Assembly: GCA_900540085.1 (NCBI GenBank)
Contig: UQEU01000020.1
Location: 1 to 15,392, forward strand
DNA from: an uncultured Eubacteriales bacterium
GTDB lineage: Bacteria > Bacillota > Clostridia > Oscillospirales > Acutalibacteraceae
Length of the DNA: 15,392 nt
Direction of reading: 5' to 3'
Made by a program: the position numbers and the translations under genes. The stretch's first letter is position 1; the number at the start of each line of letters is the position of its first letter. Under the pieces are notes generated by a model. The model made no database searches and had not been told where the DNA came from. It saw only the letters and a list, made by a program, of their open reading frames with translations. This document shows positions 1-5,883 of this stretch, piece by piece.

Positions 1-44
1 AGATAGAAGAACCGCCTCACAAGACAATAAGCATTATACCAAAT

Positions 45-65
45 TTCCATTATTTTACAATGGAA
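45..65. repeat. Short inverted repeat in the left intergenic region
   Basis: TTCCATT and AATGGAA form a 7-bp inverted repeat with a 7-nt loop. No U-tract follows on either strand, so it is not an obvious terminator. Bases 1-199 otherwise contain no convincing gene. A direct repeat TTGCAGTAC occurs twice, around 110-127. Confidence 0.3.
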
Positions 66-199
66 TTAATTAAGTAACCGTTGTGTTTATTTAACTTATA
101 ATTTCTGTTGCAGTACCATTGCAGTACTTTAGTATATTTTTTAACAAAATTTGGCTCTATATCTATGTTTTAAGTATATAAAGCGTGGTCTCTCGCACC

Positions 200-232
200 A
201 AAGCTACTGTTTTACAGTAGCTTTTCTTTTTT
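200..232 (+). terminator. Rho-independent terminator, plus strand
   Basis: An 11-bp perfect stem (AAAGCTACTGT at 200-210 with its complement at 214-224) has a 3-nt TTT loop and is followed by a T-rich tail to 232. It points in the plus direction, so it ends a transcript arriving from the left, either from beyond the window or from a short RNA starting near 187. No coding sequence for it is visible inside the window. Confidence 0.75.
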
Positions 233-239
233 ATACAGG

Positions 240-269
240 AAAGCCCACCGTTACAGGCGGGCTTTTTTT
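240..269. terminator. Hairpin terminator just beyond the kinase gene
   Basis: The arms 240-249 and 256-265 form a GC-rich hairpin starting two nucleotides past the histidine kinase stop codon. Read on the minus strand the one imperfect pair is a G-U wobble; read on the plus strand it is an A-C mismatch. The stem is therefore better in the minus (kinase) direction, although the longer T-run (263-269) lies on the plus side. It probably ends the kinase message and may work both ways with the neighbouring hairpin at 200-232. Confidence 0.6.
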
Positions 270-270
270 G

Positions 271-1656
271 TTAGATATTAAATATCATTTTAGCAGAAAA
301 ATATTCATTACTTTTTCCGCTTATTTCAAATGAACCGTTATGAACTTCCATTATTTGTTGCACTATTTTCAAACCGAGTCCGTGTCTTTGACCGTCAACT
401 TTGTTGTCGCACACCATATAGTGAGGTTCGTTGTTTAGTTTGTATAAAGTTTTTTCGTCTGCACCGACGCCGTTGTCTTTGATTTCCAAGATGACGGCGT
501 TTTCTTTTTGTTTTAAAGTGATTGAAATTTTACAACCGTCAGGATTGTGTGTGCAACTGTTTTGAATTAAATTTGAAATTGCTCTTTTAATTAAAGAAGC
601 GTCTGCACAGATATTGAAATCTGAATTATTATCGTTTTTAAAATCAAATTCATATTTTTCTGTATAGTTTGAGTTTAAAAACTCGGCGACAGTCTGCCTT
701 GCGACTGTTAGAAGACTTATTTTCTCTTTTTTTAAGGGTTGCATATTGTATTCAAGTTTTGATGCTAAATTTAGGTCGTTTATGAGATTTTTGATTTTAA
801 CGCTTTGAACACAAATCACATTCGCTTTGTTTTTTTCTTCATTGTTTAAATTTTCGGCACTTTTAAGTTGTTCTGCATAGCCGAGTATTATTGAAAGAGG
901 AGTTCGTATATCGTGAGAAACGCCTGCTATCCAATTTGCTCTGGCAGTTTCTTTACGCTTTAATTCCCTGTTTTTGTACTGCAAAATTTCAGATGCGTTG
1001 TTGATTTTTGAATTTATTTCTGCAAGTACACCTTTTTCTTTTAGAAAGACAGGTTTTTCGTCTGCCAAGTCATTTATTCCGTTTACAATAGGCTTTATTG
1101 ATTTTAGAAGTTTCATATTTGCGACCATATATATTGCAAAAAGTAAAATTAAGTTAACGAGAATAAAGCTGACAATAAATTTAGGCATATTTTTTACAAA
1201 ATAGTAATCCCAACTCGGCCACATATGTTTTACAAAACTGTCTTTAGGCGTTCCTACGACAAGCAAATCGTTTTCTCCGCATTTTGCAGTATATGTCGGA
1301 TAGTCCTTTACATACCCTCTCGTCAACTCGGAAATGTCGTTTATATCGTAACTTTTCGGAATTTCATTCGGCAGGTTTTTAGATGACCAGATGACATCTT
1401 TACTGTCATTTTGAATAATGATTGCCCAATAGTTTTTGTTTGTGAGTTCGTTTTCCGTATCTGCCGATAAAATATATTTGCCGTGTTCAGTTTTGAATTT
1501 AACTGCCAAATCTTCAGTGTAGCCGTAAGGAGAAGAATTGTTTGCGTAACTTTCGGTAAAAAAGAAGAGTAAAGCAATATTTATTACTAAAATGATGACA
1601 GATGAAAAAAACAATATACTTATAAATCTTTTTATAAACTGATTTACACTTTTCAT
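271..1656 (-). CDS. Membrane sensor histidine kinase (CprK-like)
   Basis: A 461-residue two-component sensor kinase. Helix 1 spans about residues 12-34 and helix 2 about 159-179, enclosing roughly 120 extracytoplasmic residues, the presumed ligand sensor. The kinase core is complete: H-box with the phospho-acceptor His248 (SHDIRTPLS), N-box with Asn366 (SNLIQN), G1 DNGVGAD at 394-400 and G2 HGLGLK at 425-430. The ATG overlaps the response regulator stop (ATGA) and is preceded by GGAGG, so the pair is co-translated. BceS-type kinases have almost no external loop. The sizeable external domain here, plus the neighbouring LanFEG-type transporter, favours a CprK/lantibiotic-sensing kinase. The nature of the ligand (a cationic or lanthionine peptide) is inferred from context only. 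Confidence 0.93.
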   Translation of the reverse strand: MKSVNQFIKRFISILFFSSVIILVINIALLFFFTESYANNSSPYGYTEDLAVKFKTEHGKYILSADTENELTNKNYWAIIIQNDSKDVIWSSKNLPNEIPKSYDINDISELTRGYVKDYPTYTAKCGENDLLVVGTPKDSFVKHMWPSWDYYFVKNMPKFIVSFILVNLILLFAIYMVANMKLLKSIKPIVNGINDLADEKPVFLKEKGVLAEINSKINNASEILQYKNRELKRKETARANWIAGVSHDIRTPLSIILGYAEQLKSAENLNNEEKNKANVICVQSVKIKNLINDLNLASKLEYNMQPLKKEKISLLTVARQTVAEFLNSNYTEKYEFDFKNDNNSDFNICADASLIKRAISNLIQNSCTHNPDGCKISITLKQKENAVILEIKDNGVGADEKTLYKLNNEPHYMVCDNKVDGQRHGLGLKIVQQIMEVHNGSFEISGKSNEYFSAKMIFNI

Positions 1657-2360
1657 TTGTTATCCTCCGTAATTAATTTGTATCCAAGTCCTTTTACGGT
1701 AATGAGAGAAACGGGTTTTGATGGGTTTTCTTCTATTTTTTCTCGTATTCGTCTTATATGTGCCATTAAAGAATTTTCATACCCGAAAGGGTTGTCGCCC
1801 CACGCCGCCTCGCAAAGACTGTCTATCGTCACTATTTTTCCGCAATTTCGGTACAGTGCCTGCAAAAGTTCAAATTCTTTGGCAGTCAAAGGTATTTCAT
1901 CGTTATTCTTTATTACAACTGCTTTTTCAAAGTCAATTCGGCAAGCGTTTAGATTTATGATTTTGTTATCGCTTCTATATGTTCGTCTTAACACGGCATT
2001 TACTCTCAAAAAGAGTTCTTTTGCCAAAAAAGGCTTTACTATATAGTCATCGGCTCCTGCTCCCAAACCTACAAGTTTGTCTTCGTCTTCTCCTCTTGCA
2101 GTTAGGAATAAAACAGGTATATCGGCTTTTTTCTTTATTTCATCAATAAGTTCAAAGCCGTTTCCGTCGCCGAGCATAACATCGAGCAAAGCTAAGTCGG
2201 GAAGATCTTTTGATATTTCATTTTGTGCTTCCTTATAACTGCTTGCAGTAATTATGCTTTTATATCCGTATTCATTAAACATAGAAACGAGCATTTTCAA
2301 TAAATCTTTTTCATCATCTACTATTAAAATCTTTTTTTCTTTTAAATAATCGCAGTTCAT
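1653..2360 (-). CDS. OmpR-family response regulator (CprR-like)
   Basis: A 235-residue response regulator. The receiver domain (about 8-122) has the acidic pair Asp15/Asp16, phospho-acceptor Asp60 (LALLDVML), Thr87 and Lys109 (KPF). The C-terminal part (about 135-230) is an OmpR/PhoB winged-helix DNA-binding domain, with LTAKEFELL near its start and ending VKGLGYKL. AAAGGAAG precedes the ATG. Its gene comes first, then the kinase. It is divergent from the transporter operon, whose promoter carries phased TTGYAAGG repeats, its likely binding sites. By analogy with CprR it should switch on the transporter when the kinase senses an antimicrobial peptide; the target assignment is inference. Confidence 0.94.
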   Translation of the reverse strand: MNCDYLKEKKILIVDDEKDLLKMLVSMFNEYGYKSIITASSYKEAQNEISKDLPDLALLDVMLGDGNGFELIDEIKKKADIPVLFLTARGEDEDKLVGLGAGADDYIVKPFLAKELFLRVNAVLRRTYRSDNKIINLNACRIDFEKAVVIKNNDEIPLTAKEFELLQALYRNCGKIVTIDSLCEAAWGDNPFGYENSLMAHIRRIREKIEENPSKPVSLITVKGLGYKLITEDNK

Positions 2361-2381
2361 AATTATCTTCCTTTCCCTGAA

Positions 2382-2387
2382 ATTATA
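2382..2387 (-). promoter_or_regulatory. Candidate -10 box for the regulator-kinase operon
   Basis: The minus strand reads TATAAT here, 22 nt before the response regulator start. At 17 bp upstream the sequence is only TTTTAT, so the -35 is weak. The box lies between the regulator gene and the TTGYAAGG repeats, so the repeats sit upstream of both divergent promoters and autoregulation is possible. Confidence 0.35.
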
Positions 2388-2422
2388 TCATAAAAAAATG
2401 TTCAATAAAATAAAAATCAAAT

Positions 2423-2478
2423 TTGTAAGGTAATTGTAAGGTTGCGGAAATGTTATTGCAAGGTTGATGAAATATAAT
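2423..2478 (+). promoter_or_regulatory. Promoter with phased operator repeats for the transporter operon
   Basis: TTGTAAGG at 2423-2430, TTGTAAGG at 2434-2441 and TTGCAAGG at 2456-2463 are spaced 11 and 22 bp apart, so they lie on the same face of the helix. A perfect -10 TATAAT is at 2473-2478, but the position 17 bp upstream (2450-2455, ATGTTA) is a poor -35. This is the usual look of an activator-dependent promoter bound by OmpR-family dimers. The transcript would start about 20 nt before the ATPase ATG. That the adjacent regulator binds here is inference. Confidence 0.65.
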
Positions 2479-2504
2479 ATGTTCAAACGAAAGGAGAAAT
2501 CTAT

Positions 2505-3254
2505 ATGAACATAATTGAAACGAAAAACCTTACAAAAGCATACGGCGACTTCAAAGCCGTTGAAAATTTGAATATGCACATTGAAAAAGGTTCTGTTTAT
2601 GGGCTTTTAGGACCGAACGGTGCAGGCAAATCGACTGTGATGAAAATGTTTTTGGGCTTGACAAAACAGACTGACGGAACTTTCAGTATTGACGGGAAAA
2701 CTTTCCCGCATGACAGAGTTGAAATATTGAAAAGTGTCGGCTCTTTTATAGAATCGCCTGCTTTTTACGGAAATCTCACAGGGGAAGAAAATCTTGATAT
2801 TATAAGGAAGATTTTAGGATTGCCGAAAAGTGACGTTGACGATGCTCTTGAGACAGTCGGACTTGCTCAAAACAGAAAAAAACTTGCAAAAAAGTATTCA
2901 CTCGGTATGAAACAGCGATTGGGACTTGCAGAGGCAATTATCGGCAGACCTCCGATTTTGATTTTAGACGAGCCGACAAACGGTTTGGACCCTGTCGGTA
3001 TTCACGAGATACGAAGTCTTATTCGCTCACTTCCGCAACAGTTTGATTGCACGGTGCTTGTTTCATCACATCTTTTGTCGGAAATAGAGTTAATGTCGGA
3101 CAATATAGGAATATTAAATCACGGACATTTGCTTTTTGAGGGTACGCTTGATGAACTTAAATTAAATGCAAATAACAGAGGCTGTCCGACTGATAATCTT
3201 GAAGATATGTTTTTGTGTTTAATAGATGAAGATAATAAAAAACGGAGAATATAA
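2505..3254 (+). CDS. LanF/CprA-type ABC transporter ATP-binding protein
   Basis: A 249-residue ABC ATPase, preceded by AAGGAG eight nucleotides before the ATG. Visible motifs are Walker A GPNGAGKST (36-44), signature YSLGMKQ (131-137), Walker B ILILDEPTNGLDP (151-163, catalytic Glu156) and switch His189. The Q-loop position reads FIESPAFY, with Glu83 in place of the usual Gln. This E-loop is characteristic of lantibiotic-immunity ATPases (LanF family). It should energise removal of lantibiotic-like or cationic peptides from the membrane together with the two permeases that follow. It is the first gene of a four-gene operon and has one nucleotide between its stop and the next ATG. The substrate range cannot be read from the sequence. 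Confidence 0.94.
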   Translation: MNIIETKNLTKAYGDFKAVENLNMHIEKGSVYGLLGPNGAGKSTVMKMFLGLTKQTDGTFSIDGKTFPHDRVEILKSVGSFIESPAFYGNLTGEENLDIIRKILGLPKSDVDDALETVGLAQNRKKLAKKYSLGMKQRLGLAEAIIGRPPILILDEPTNGLDPVGIHEIRSLIRSLPQQFDCTVLVSSHLLSEIELMSDNIGILNHGHLLFEGTLDELKLNANNRGCPTDNLEDMFLCLIDEDNKKRRI

Positions 3255-3255
3255 A

Positions 3256-3978
3256 ATGAACTTGATGACAGAATTTAAGAAAATAAAGCGTACCGGACTT
3301 GCTGAAACATTTTTGGCGGGTGGTATTTTAAGTGCGCTTGTTCCTGTATTAAATACGGCTTTAAGAACAGAAATGTTTGTAGGTCAGCAGGGCAATCCTT
3401 TTGAAATTTTGATAAACGGAAATTGGCAGATAATTGCTATGCTGAATGTTTTGCTTGTGGTTGCCGGCAGCAGTATTATTTACAATATTGAGTACAGCAA
3501 CAATGCAGTGCAAAAAACCGAAACATTGCCTATAAACAGTTTTTCTGTTTTTTTGGGAAAATTTACGATACTTTCAATTTTCAGTATTTTAAATATTGCT
3601 CTTGAAACAATTTCTTTAGTTTTTTGTGTGAAAAAGTGGTTTGATGAGCGGCAGTTTGGAAGTACGGAAGTTTTAAAGTTTTTCGGTATATCGGTTTTAT
3701 TTACATTTACTGCCGTTTTTTTGATGATGCTTGTTGCAAAGTATTGCAAAAATATGTGGGTATGTTTGGGAACGGGCGTACTGTTTGTGTTGTTTGCAAC
3801 AGTTTTGGGAAATGAGAATTTGTACTTTTCAATGTTTCCGTTTGCATTGCCGTTTGAGACGATTTTCGGAAATTCAGACAAAGAAATGTTGCAGTTGATT
3901 GTTGCTTCTGTTTCGGAATGCGGAATTTTCATAGTTGCGGAATTGATTTTAAATAAAATAAGGAGAAATGTACAATGA
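3256..3978 (+). CDS. LanE/MutE-type immunity permease, first subunit
   Basis: A 240-residue integral membrane protein with about six helices (roughly 18-36, 57-76, 100-124, 143-162, 168-186, 212-233). Size and topology fit the MutE/EpiE/SpaE family of lantibiotic-protection permeases. The short cytoplasmic stretch SNNAVQKTETLPI (81-93) matches a motif also found in the next protein (SNNGIIKLLSLPI), as expected for paired half-permeases. I chose the ATG at 3256 over one 30 nt earlier inside the ATPase gene, because CGGAGAA stands before it and the protein then begins with the family-like MNLMTEFKKIKR. Its stop overlaps the next start (ATGA). Confidence 0.88.
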   Translation: MNLMTEFKKIKRTGLAETFLAGGILSALVPVLNTALRTEMFVGQQGNPFEILINGNWQIIAMLNVLLVVAGSSIIYNIEYSNNAVQKTETLPINSFSVFLGKFTILSIFSILNIALETISLVFCVKKWFDERQFGSTEVLKFFGISVLFTFTAVFLMMLVAKYCKNMWVCLGTGVLFVLFATVLGNENLYFSMFPFALPFETIFGNSDKEMLQLIVASVSECGIFIVAELILNKIRRNVQ

Positions 3979-4745
3979 GTTTTATATCGCTTTTGAATTC
4001 GGAATTGAAAAAGTTAAGGCGTTCAAAAATGCTCTTGATTTTGTTTGTTGGTACGATGATTTTGTGGGTGCCGTCAATAATTAATGCAGACTTAAATTTC
4101 AATATGCAAGATATAGGCATTTCGCCTGAAAACAACTTTTTTATTCAGGGCTTTATGGGTATGAGTTGGTTTATGTTACCTGCGTGTATGGTTGTGGTTA
4201 CCGTTTTGCTTAATCAAACCGAAAAGAGCAACAACGGCATTATAAAATTGCTTTCTTTACCGATTAATACAGGTAAGGTGTCTTTTGCAAAGTTTATTGT
4301 ACTTGTCGGTATGTGTGCTGCCCAAATTACCATGATGGTGGCAGTGTATTATTTCAGTGCTTTTATTGCAGGACAAATAAATGACTACAATTTCATCTTG
4401 CCGTTTTTGTTTGTGATTAAATCGGCACTGAAAATATTTGTTTCAACTTTGCCGATGCTCAGTTTCTTTTGGATGCTTTCTGTTTGTATATCTACACCTG
4501 TATTTTCGGTGGGAATAGGGTTGGCGTCTGTTGTTCCGTCAGTTATTTTGCTCAACACAAAAGTATGGTATCTGTATCCGATGTGCTATCCGTTTTATTT
4601 TATTATGACAGAACAGAGCAAAATGGCAGAGAATATTCAGTCACAGTCTTTTGATTTAGTACCTTTGTTGCCTGTTGCAGTTGTTTATTTTATTGTGTTT
4701 TTAGCTGTTGCCTGTATTCAGTTCGGCAAAGCGGAAAGGAAATGA
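3975..4745 (+). CDS. LanG/MutG-type immunity permease, second subunit
   Basis: A 256-residue membrane protein with about six helices (roughly 18-36, 60-79, 103-132, 140-168, 174-194, 228-250) and an N-terminal amphipathic start (LLNSELKKLRRSKM) typical of MutG/SpaG permeases. It carries the same N-N-x(4)-LPI motif as its partner (86-97). Translation starts at an ATGA overlap with the upstream permease and AGGAG precedes it, so equal production of the two subunits is likely. With the ATPase it forms a transporter of the CprABC/LanFEG type, which expels membrane-active peptides to the outside and does not import them. Confidence 0.88.
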   Translation: MSFISLLNSELKKLRRSKMLLILFVGTMILWVPSIINADLNFNMQDIGISPENNFFIQGFMGMSWFMLPACMVVVTVLLNQTEKSNNGIIKLLSLPINTGKVSFAKFIVLVGMCAAQITMMVAVYYFSAFIAGQINDYNFILPFLFVIKSALKIFVSTLPMLSFFWMLSVCISTPVFSVGIGLASVVPSVILLNTKVWYLYPMCYPFYFIMTEQSKMAENIQSQSFDLVPLLPVAVVYFIVFLAVACIQFGKAERK

Positions 4746-4751
4746 TTTACT

Positions 4752-5039
4752 ATGAAAGAAAAAGTTTTAACAGCACTGAGTGTAATATTTTTGTTTGTGC
4801 CGTTCACTATTTTTCCGTTGCGAGAAAACGAGTGGGCTTTAAAAAGTCCTGTTGCCGAAATAATGATTGCTTGTTATGCAGTTTTTATGATATTGTGCGG
4901 CGTGTTTGCAATATTTCTCTATAAAAAAGAAAATGTAAAAAATATCGTAATGAAAATATCTTTGACGCTTAACACTATTTACTTAATAGGCGGTGTTACT
5001 GCTGTTGTTATGATGATTTCAACTGCTTTGTCAAAATAA
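4752..5039 (+). CDS. Small three-helix membrane protein, last gene of the transporter operon
   Basis: A 95-residue hydrophobic protein with predicted helices at about 5-22, 35-57 and 66-90 and short charged linkers (LRENEW, YKKENVKN). I do not recognise the family. It starts 6 nt after the second permease stop, has GGAAAGGAA upstream, and is followed by a strong terminator 25 nt after its stop, so it is the fourth gene of the transporter operon. Plausible roles are an accessory or immunity peptide for the transporter, or a stabiliser of the permease pair; both are inference from position only. Unlike lantibiotic LanI proteins it shows no lipobox. Confidence 0.75.
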   Translation: MKEKVLTALSVIFLFVPFTIFPLRENEWALKSPVAEIMIACYAVFMILCGVFAIFLYKKENVKNIVMKISLTLNTIYLIGGVTAVVMMISTALSK

Positions 5040-5063
5040 AATTCATCAAACTGTTTTTAATGT

Positions 5064-5096
5064 AAAAAAGCGAATGGAAAATCCATTCGCTTTTTT
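5064..5096 (+). terminator. Terminator of the transporter operon
   Basis: A long stem (A-tract plus GCGAATGGA, paired with TCCATTCGC plus T-tract) with a 3-nt loop. It lies 25 nt after the stop of the 95-residue protein. The A- and T-tracts make it able to work in both directions. The core matches the yebC terminator at 8708-8737 apart from one base pair. Confidence 0.92.
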
Positions 5097-5176
5097 GATG
5101 TGTTAGTGCTTTTAGGCACTTGATTGCTGAAAGCAAGCAACAGATAACCGACTGCTATGCAGGTGGAAAACAAAAG

Positions 5177-5210
5177 TTATACAATGTAGTTGTTCAAACT
5201 CATTGTATAA
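5177..5210. repeat. Long hairpin-forming inverted repeat
   Basis: TTATACAATG (5177-5186) pairs with CATTGTATAA (5201-5210). After a single bulged T the stem continues as AGTT/AACT, giving 14 pairs around a GTTCA loop. No plus-strand T-run follows. It ends seven bases before a good plus-strand promoter (5217-5245). It could be an operator, the 3' end of a minus-strand RNA (CTTTTGTTTT follows on that strand) or a decayed element. Confidence 0.6.
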
Positions 5211-5216
5211 AATAAT

Positions 5217-5245
5217 TTGACTAATTTATTAAATCAACTTATAAT
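5217..5245 (+). promoter_or_regulatory. Sigma-A-type promoter in the gene-poor stretch
   Basis: TTGACT (5217-5222) and TATAAT (5240-5245) are separated by exactly 17 bp, close to consensus. It would start a transcript near 5252 that runs through the small membrane-protein gene at 5491-5688 to the terminator at 5841-5872. The sequence upstream holds the 5177-5210 inverted repeat. Confidence 0.6.
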
Positions 5246-5274
5246 TAAATTGGTAAATGTAATTTATATAAGGA

Positions 5275-5415
5275 ATGAGGTTTTCCCTTATTTCACTTTG
5301 TTTTACAGTATTCCGAGTGGCAGTGGAATTATTGGTTACTCTTAATAAAACGATAAACAATAATGACACTTGGTCATTATTTAAAAATTGTAGTTATTTT
5401 GTAAAAACAGTATGA
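5275..5415 (+). CDS. Doubtful 46-codon ORF in the leader of the small membrane-protein gene
   Basis: An ATG at 5275 opens 46 codons starting MRFSLISLCFTVFRVAVELL, with a hydrophobic first half and a polar second half. It lies about 25 nt downstream of the predicted transcription start. Evidence against it: AAGGA is almost directly before the ATG, which is too close for normal initiation, and the reading frame spans a perfect 9-bp inverted repeat (5359-5381) that may be the functional element instead. No family is recognised. Confidence 0.22.
   Translation: MRFSLISLCFTVFRVAVELLVTLNKTINNNDTWSLFKNCSYFVKTV
5359..5381. repeat. Perfect 9-bp inverted repeat, operator-like
   Basis: AATAATGAC and GTCATTATT flank the 5-nt centre ACTTG. 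The spacing and symmetry resemble binding sites of dimeric repressors such as TetR-type proteins, and a hairpin in the leader RNA is equally possible. It sits 7 to 35 bp before a second, weaker promoter candidate (TTGTAG 5388-5393, 17 bp, TATGAA 5411-5416). No repressor gene is adjacent. Confidence 0.5.
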
Positions 5416-5490
5416 AATTCAGTATCATAAATAAGATGGTTTTTACTTTTGCTTTGCTTATATAACAGGCATTTTAAGGAGAATTTAGAA

Positions 5491-5688
5491 GTGAAATATG
5501 TTATGATTATAGGTGTTACAGTCGATGTTGTGGGAGCAATAGGTTCTATAATTTATATTAGAAGTATTTACAATAATATTTTAACAGCAATGCCGTTATG
5601 GATGATTATTGGATTGATTTTATTTGTTTTGGTGGCAGCAATCACTGTGTTTTTAATTGTATGTTTTGTATTAAAAAAATATATATGA
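5491..5688 (+). CDS. Small two-helix membrane protein, GTG start
   Basis: A 65-residue protein with two strongly hydrophobic segments (about 4-23 and 34-58), a short polar loop RSIYNN, and a C-terminal KKYI. I chose the GTG at 5491 because AAGGAGA lies 8 nt before it; the only upstream ATG in frame (5449) has no ribosome site. The family is not recognised. It is alone between two strong terminators, with a consensus-like promoter at 5217-5245 and a long leader of about 240 nt. Toxin-like, transporter-accessory or stress small proteins all have this shape, and nothing in the sequence decides between them. Confidence 0.55.
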   Translation: MKYVMIIGVTVDVVGAIGSIIYIRSIYNNILTAMPLWMIIGLILFVLVAAITVFLIVCFVLKKYI

Positions 5689-5840
5689 AACGAAATATGC
5701 AGGATATTAATGTAAATTATAACGATGGTTATCTATTATCATATCGCAAAATGAGAATGTAGATAAGAAGTTATGTTTGCCATAATCGTATTCAAAATTA
5801 GTACAAAGAAAAAATTTATTAATATAATAACAGTTAAATG

Positions 5841-5872
5841 AAAAAGAGCAGTACATTGTACTGCTCTTTTTT
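5841..5872. terminator. Bidirectional terminator between convergent genes
   Basis: A 14-bp perfect stem (5841-5854 with 5858-5871) around an ATT loop, with A-tract on one side and T-tract on the other. It ends the plus-strand small-protein transcript and also the minus-strand TagH-type ATPase, whose stop codon is 12 nt away. Its right flank, CTTTTTTGATGTGTT (5866-5880), is identical to the flank of the terminator at 5064-5096 (5090-5104). Confidence 0.92.
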
Positions 5873-5883
5873 GATGTGTTTAT

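Noticed and set aside
181..202. tRNA-like 3' end (GCACCA) before the left terminator
   Set aside because: There is no T-loop (TTCGA-type), anticodon arm or acceptor partner upstream, so it is chance.
1657..2046. 129-codon frame on the plus strand
   Set aside because: It is antisense to the winged-helix part of the response regulator, which has clear family motifs.
3480..3932. 150-codon frame on the minus strand
   Set aside because: It is antisense to the first permease; the hydrophobic helices and ATGA overlap of the plus-strand gene show which one is real.
5101..5176. Riboswitch-like cluster of small hairpins (GTGC…GCAC, TTGCT…AGCAA, CTGC…GCAG)
   Set aside because: The stems are only 4-5 bp, the order matches no riboswitch class I know, and it lies upstream of the 5217 promoter, so it would not be in that transcript's leader.
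5099..5215. 38-codon open stretch after the transporter terminator (…AFRHLIAESKQQITDCY…)
   Set aside because: It has no ATG or ribosome site, begins directly in the terminator tail and matches no family I recognise. A gene remnant is possible but unsupported.
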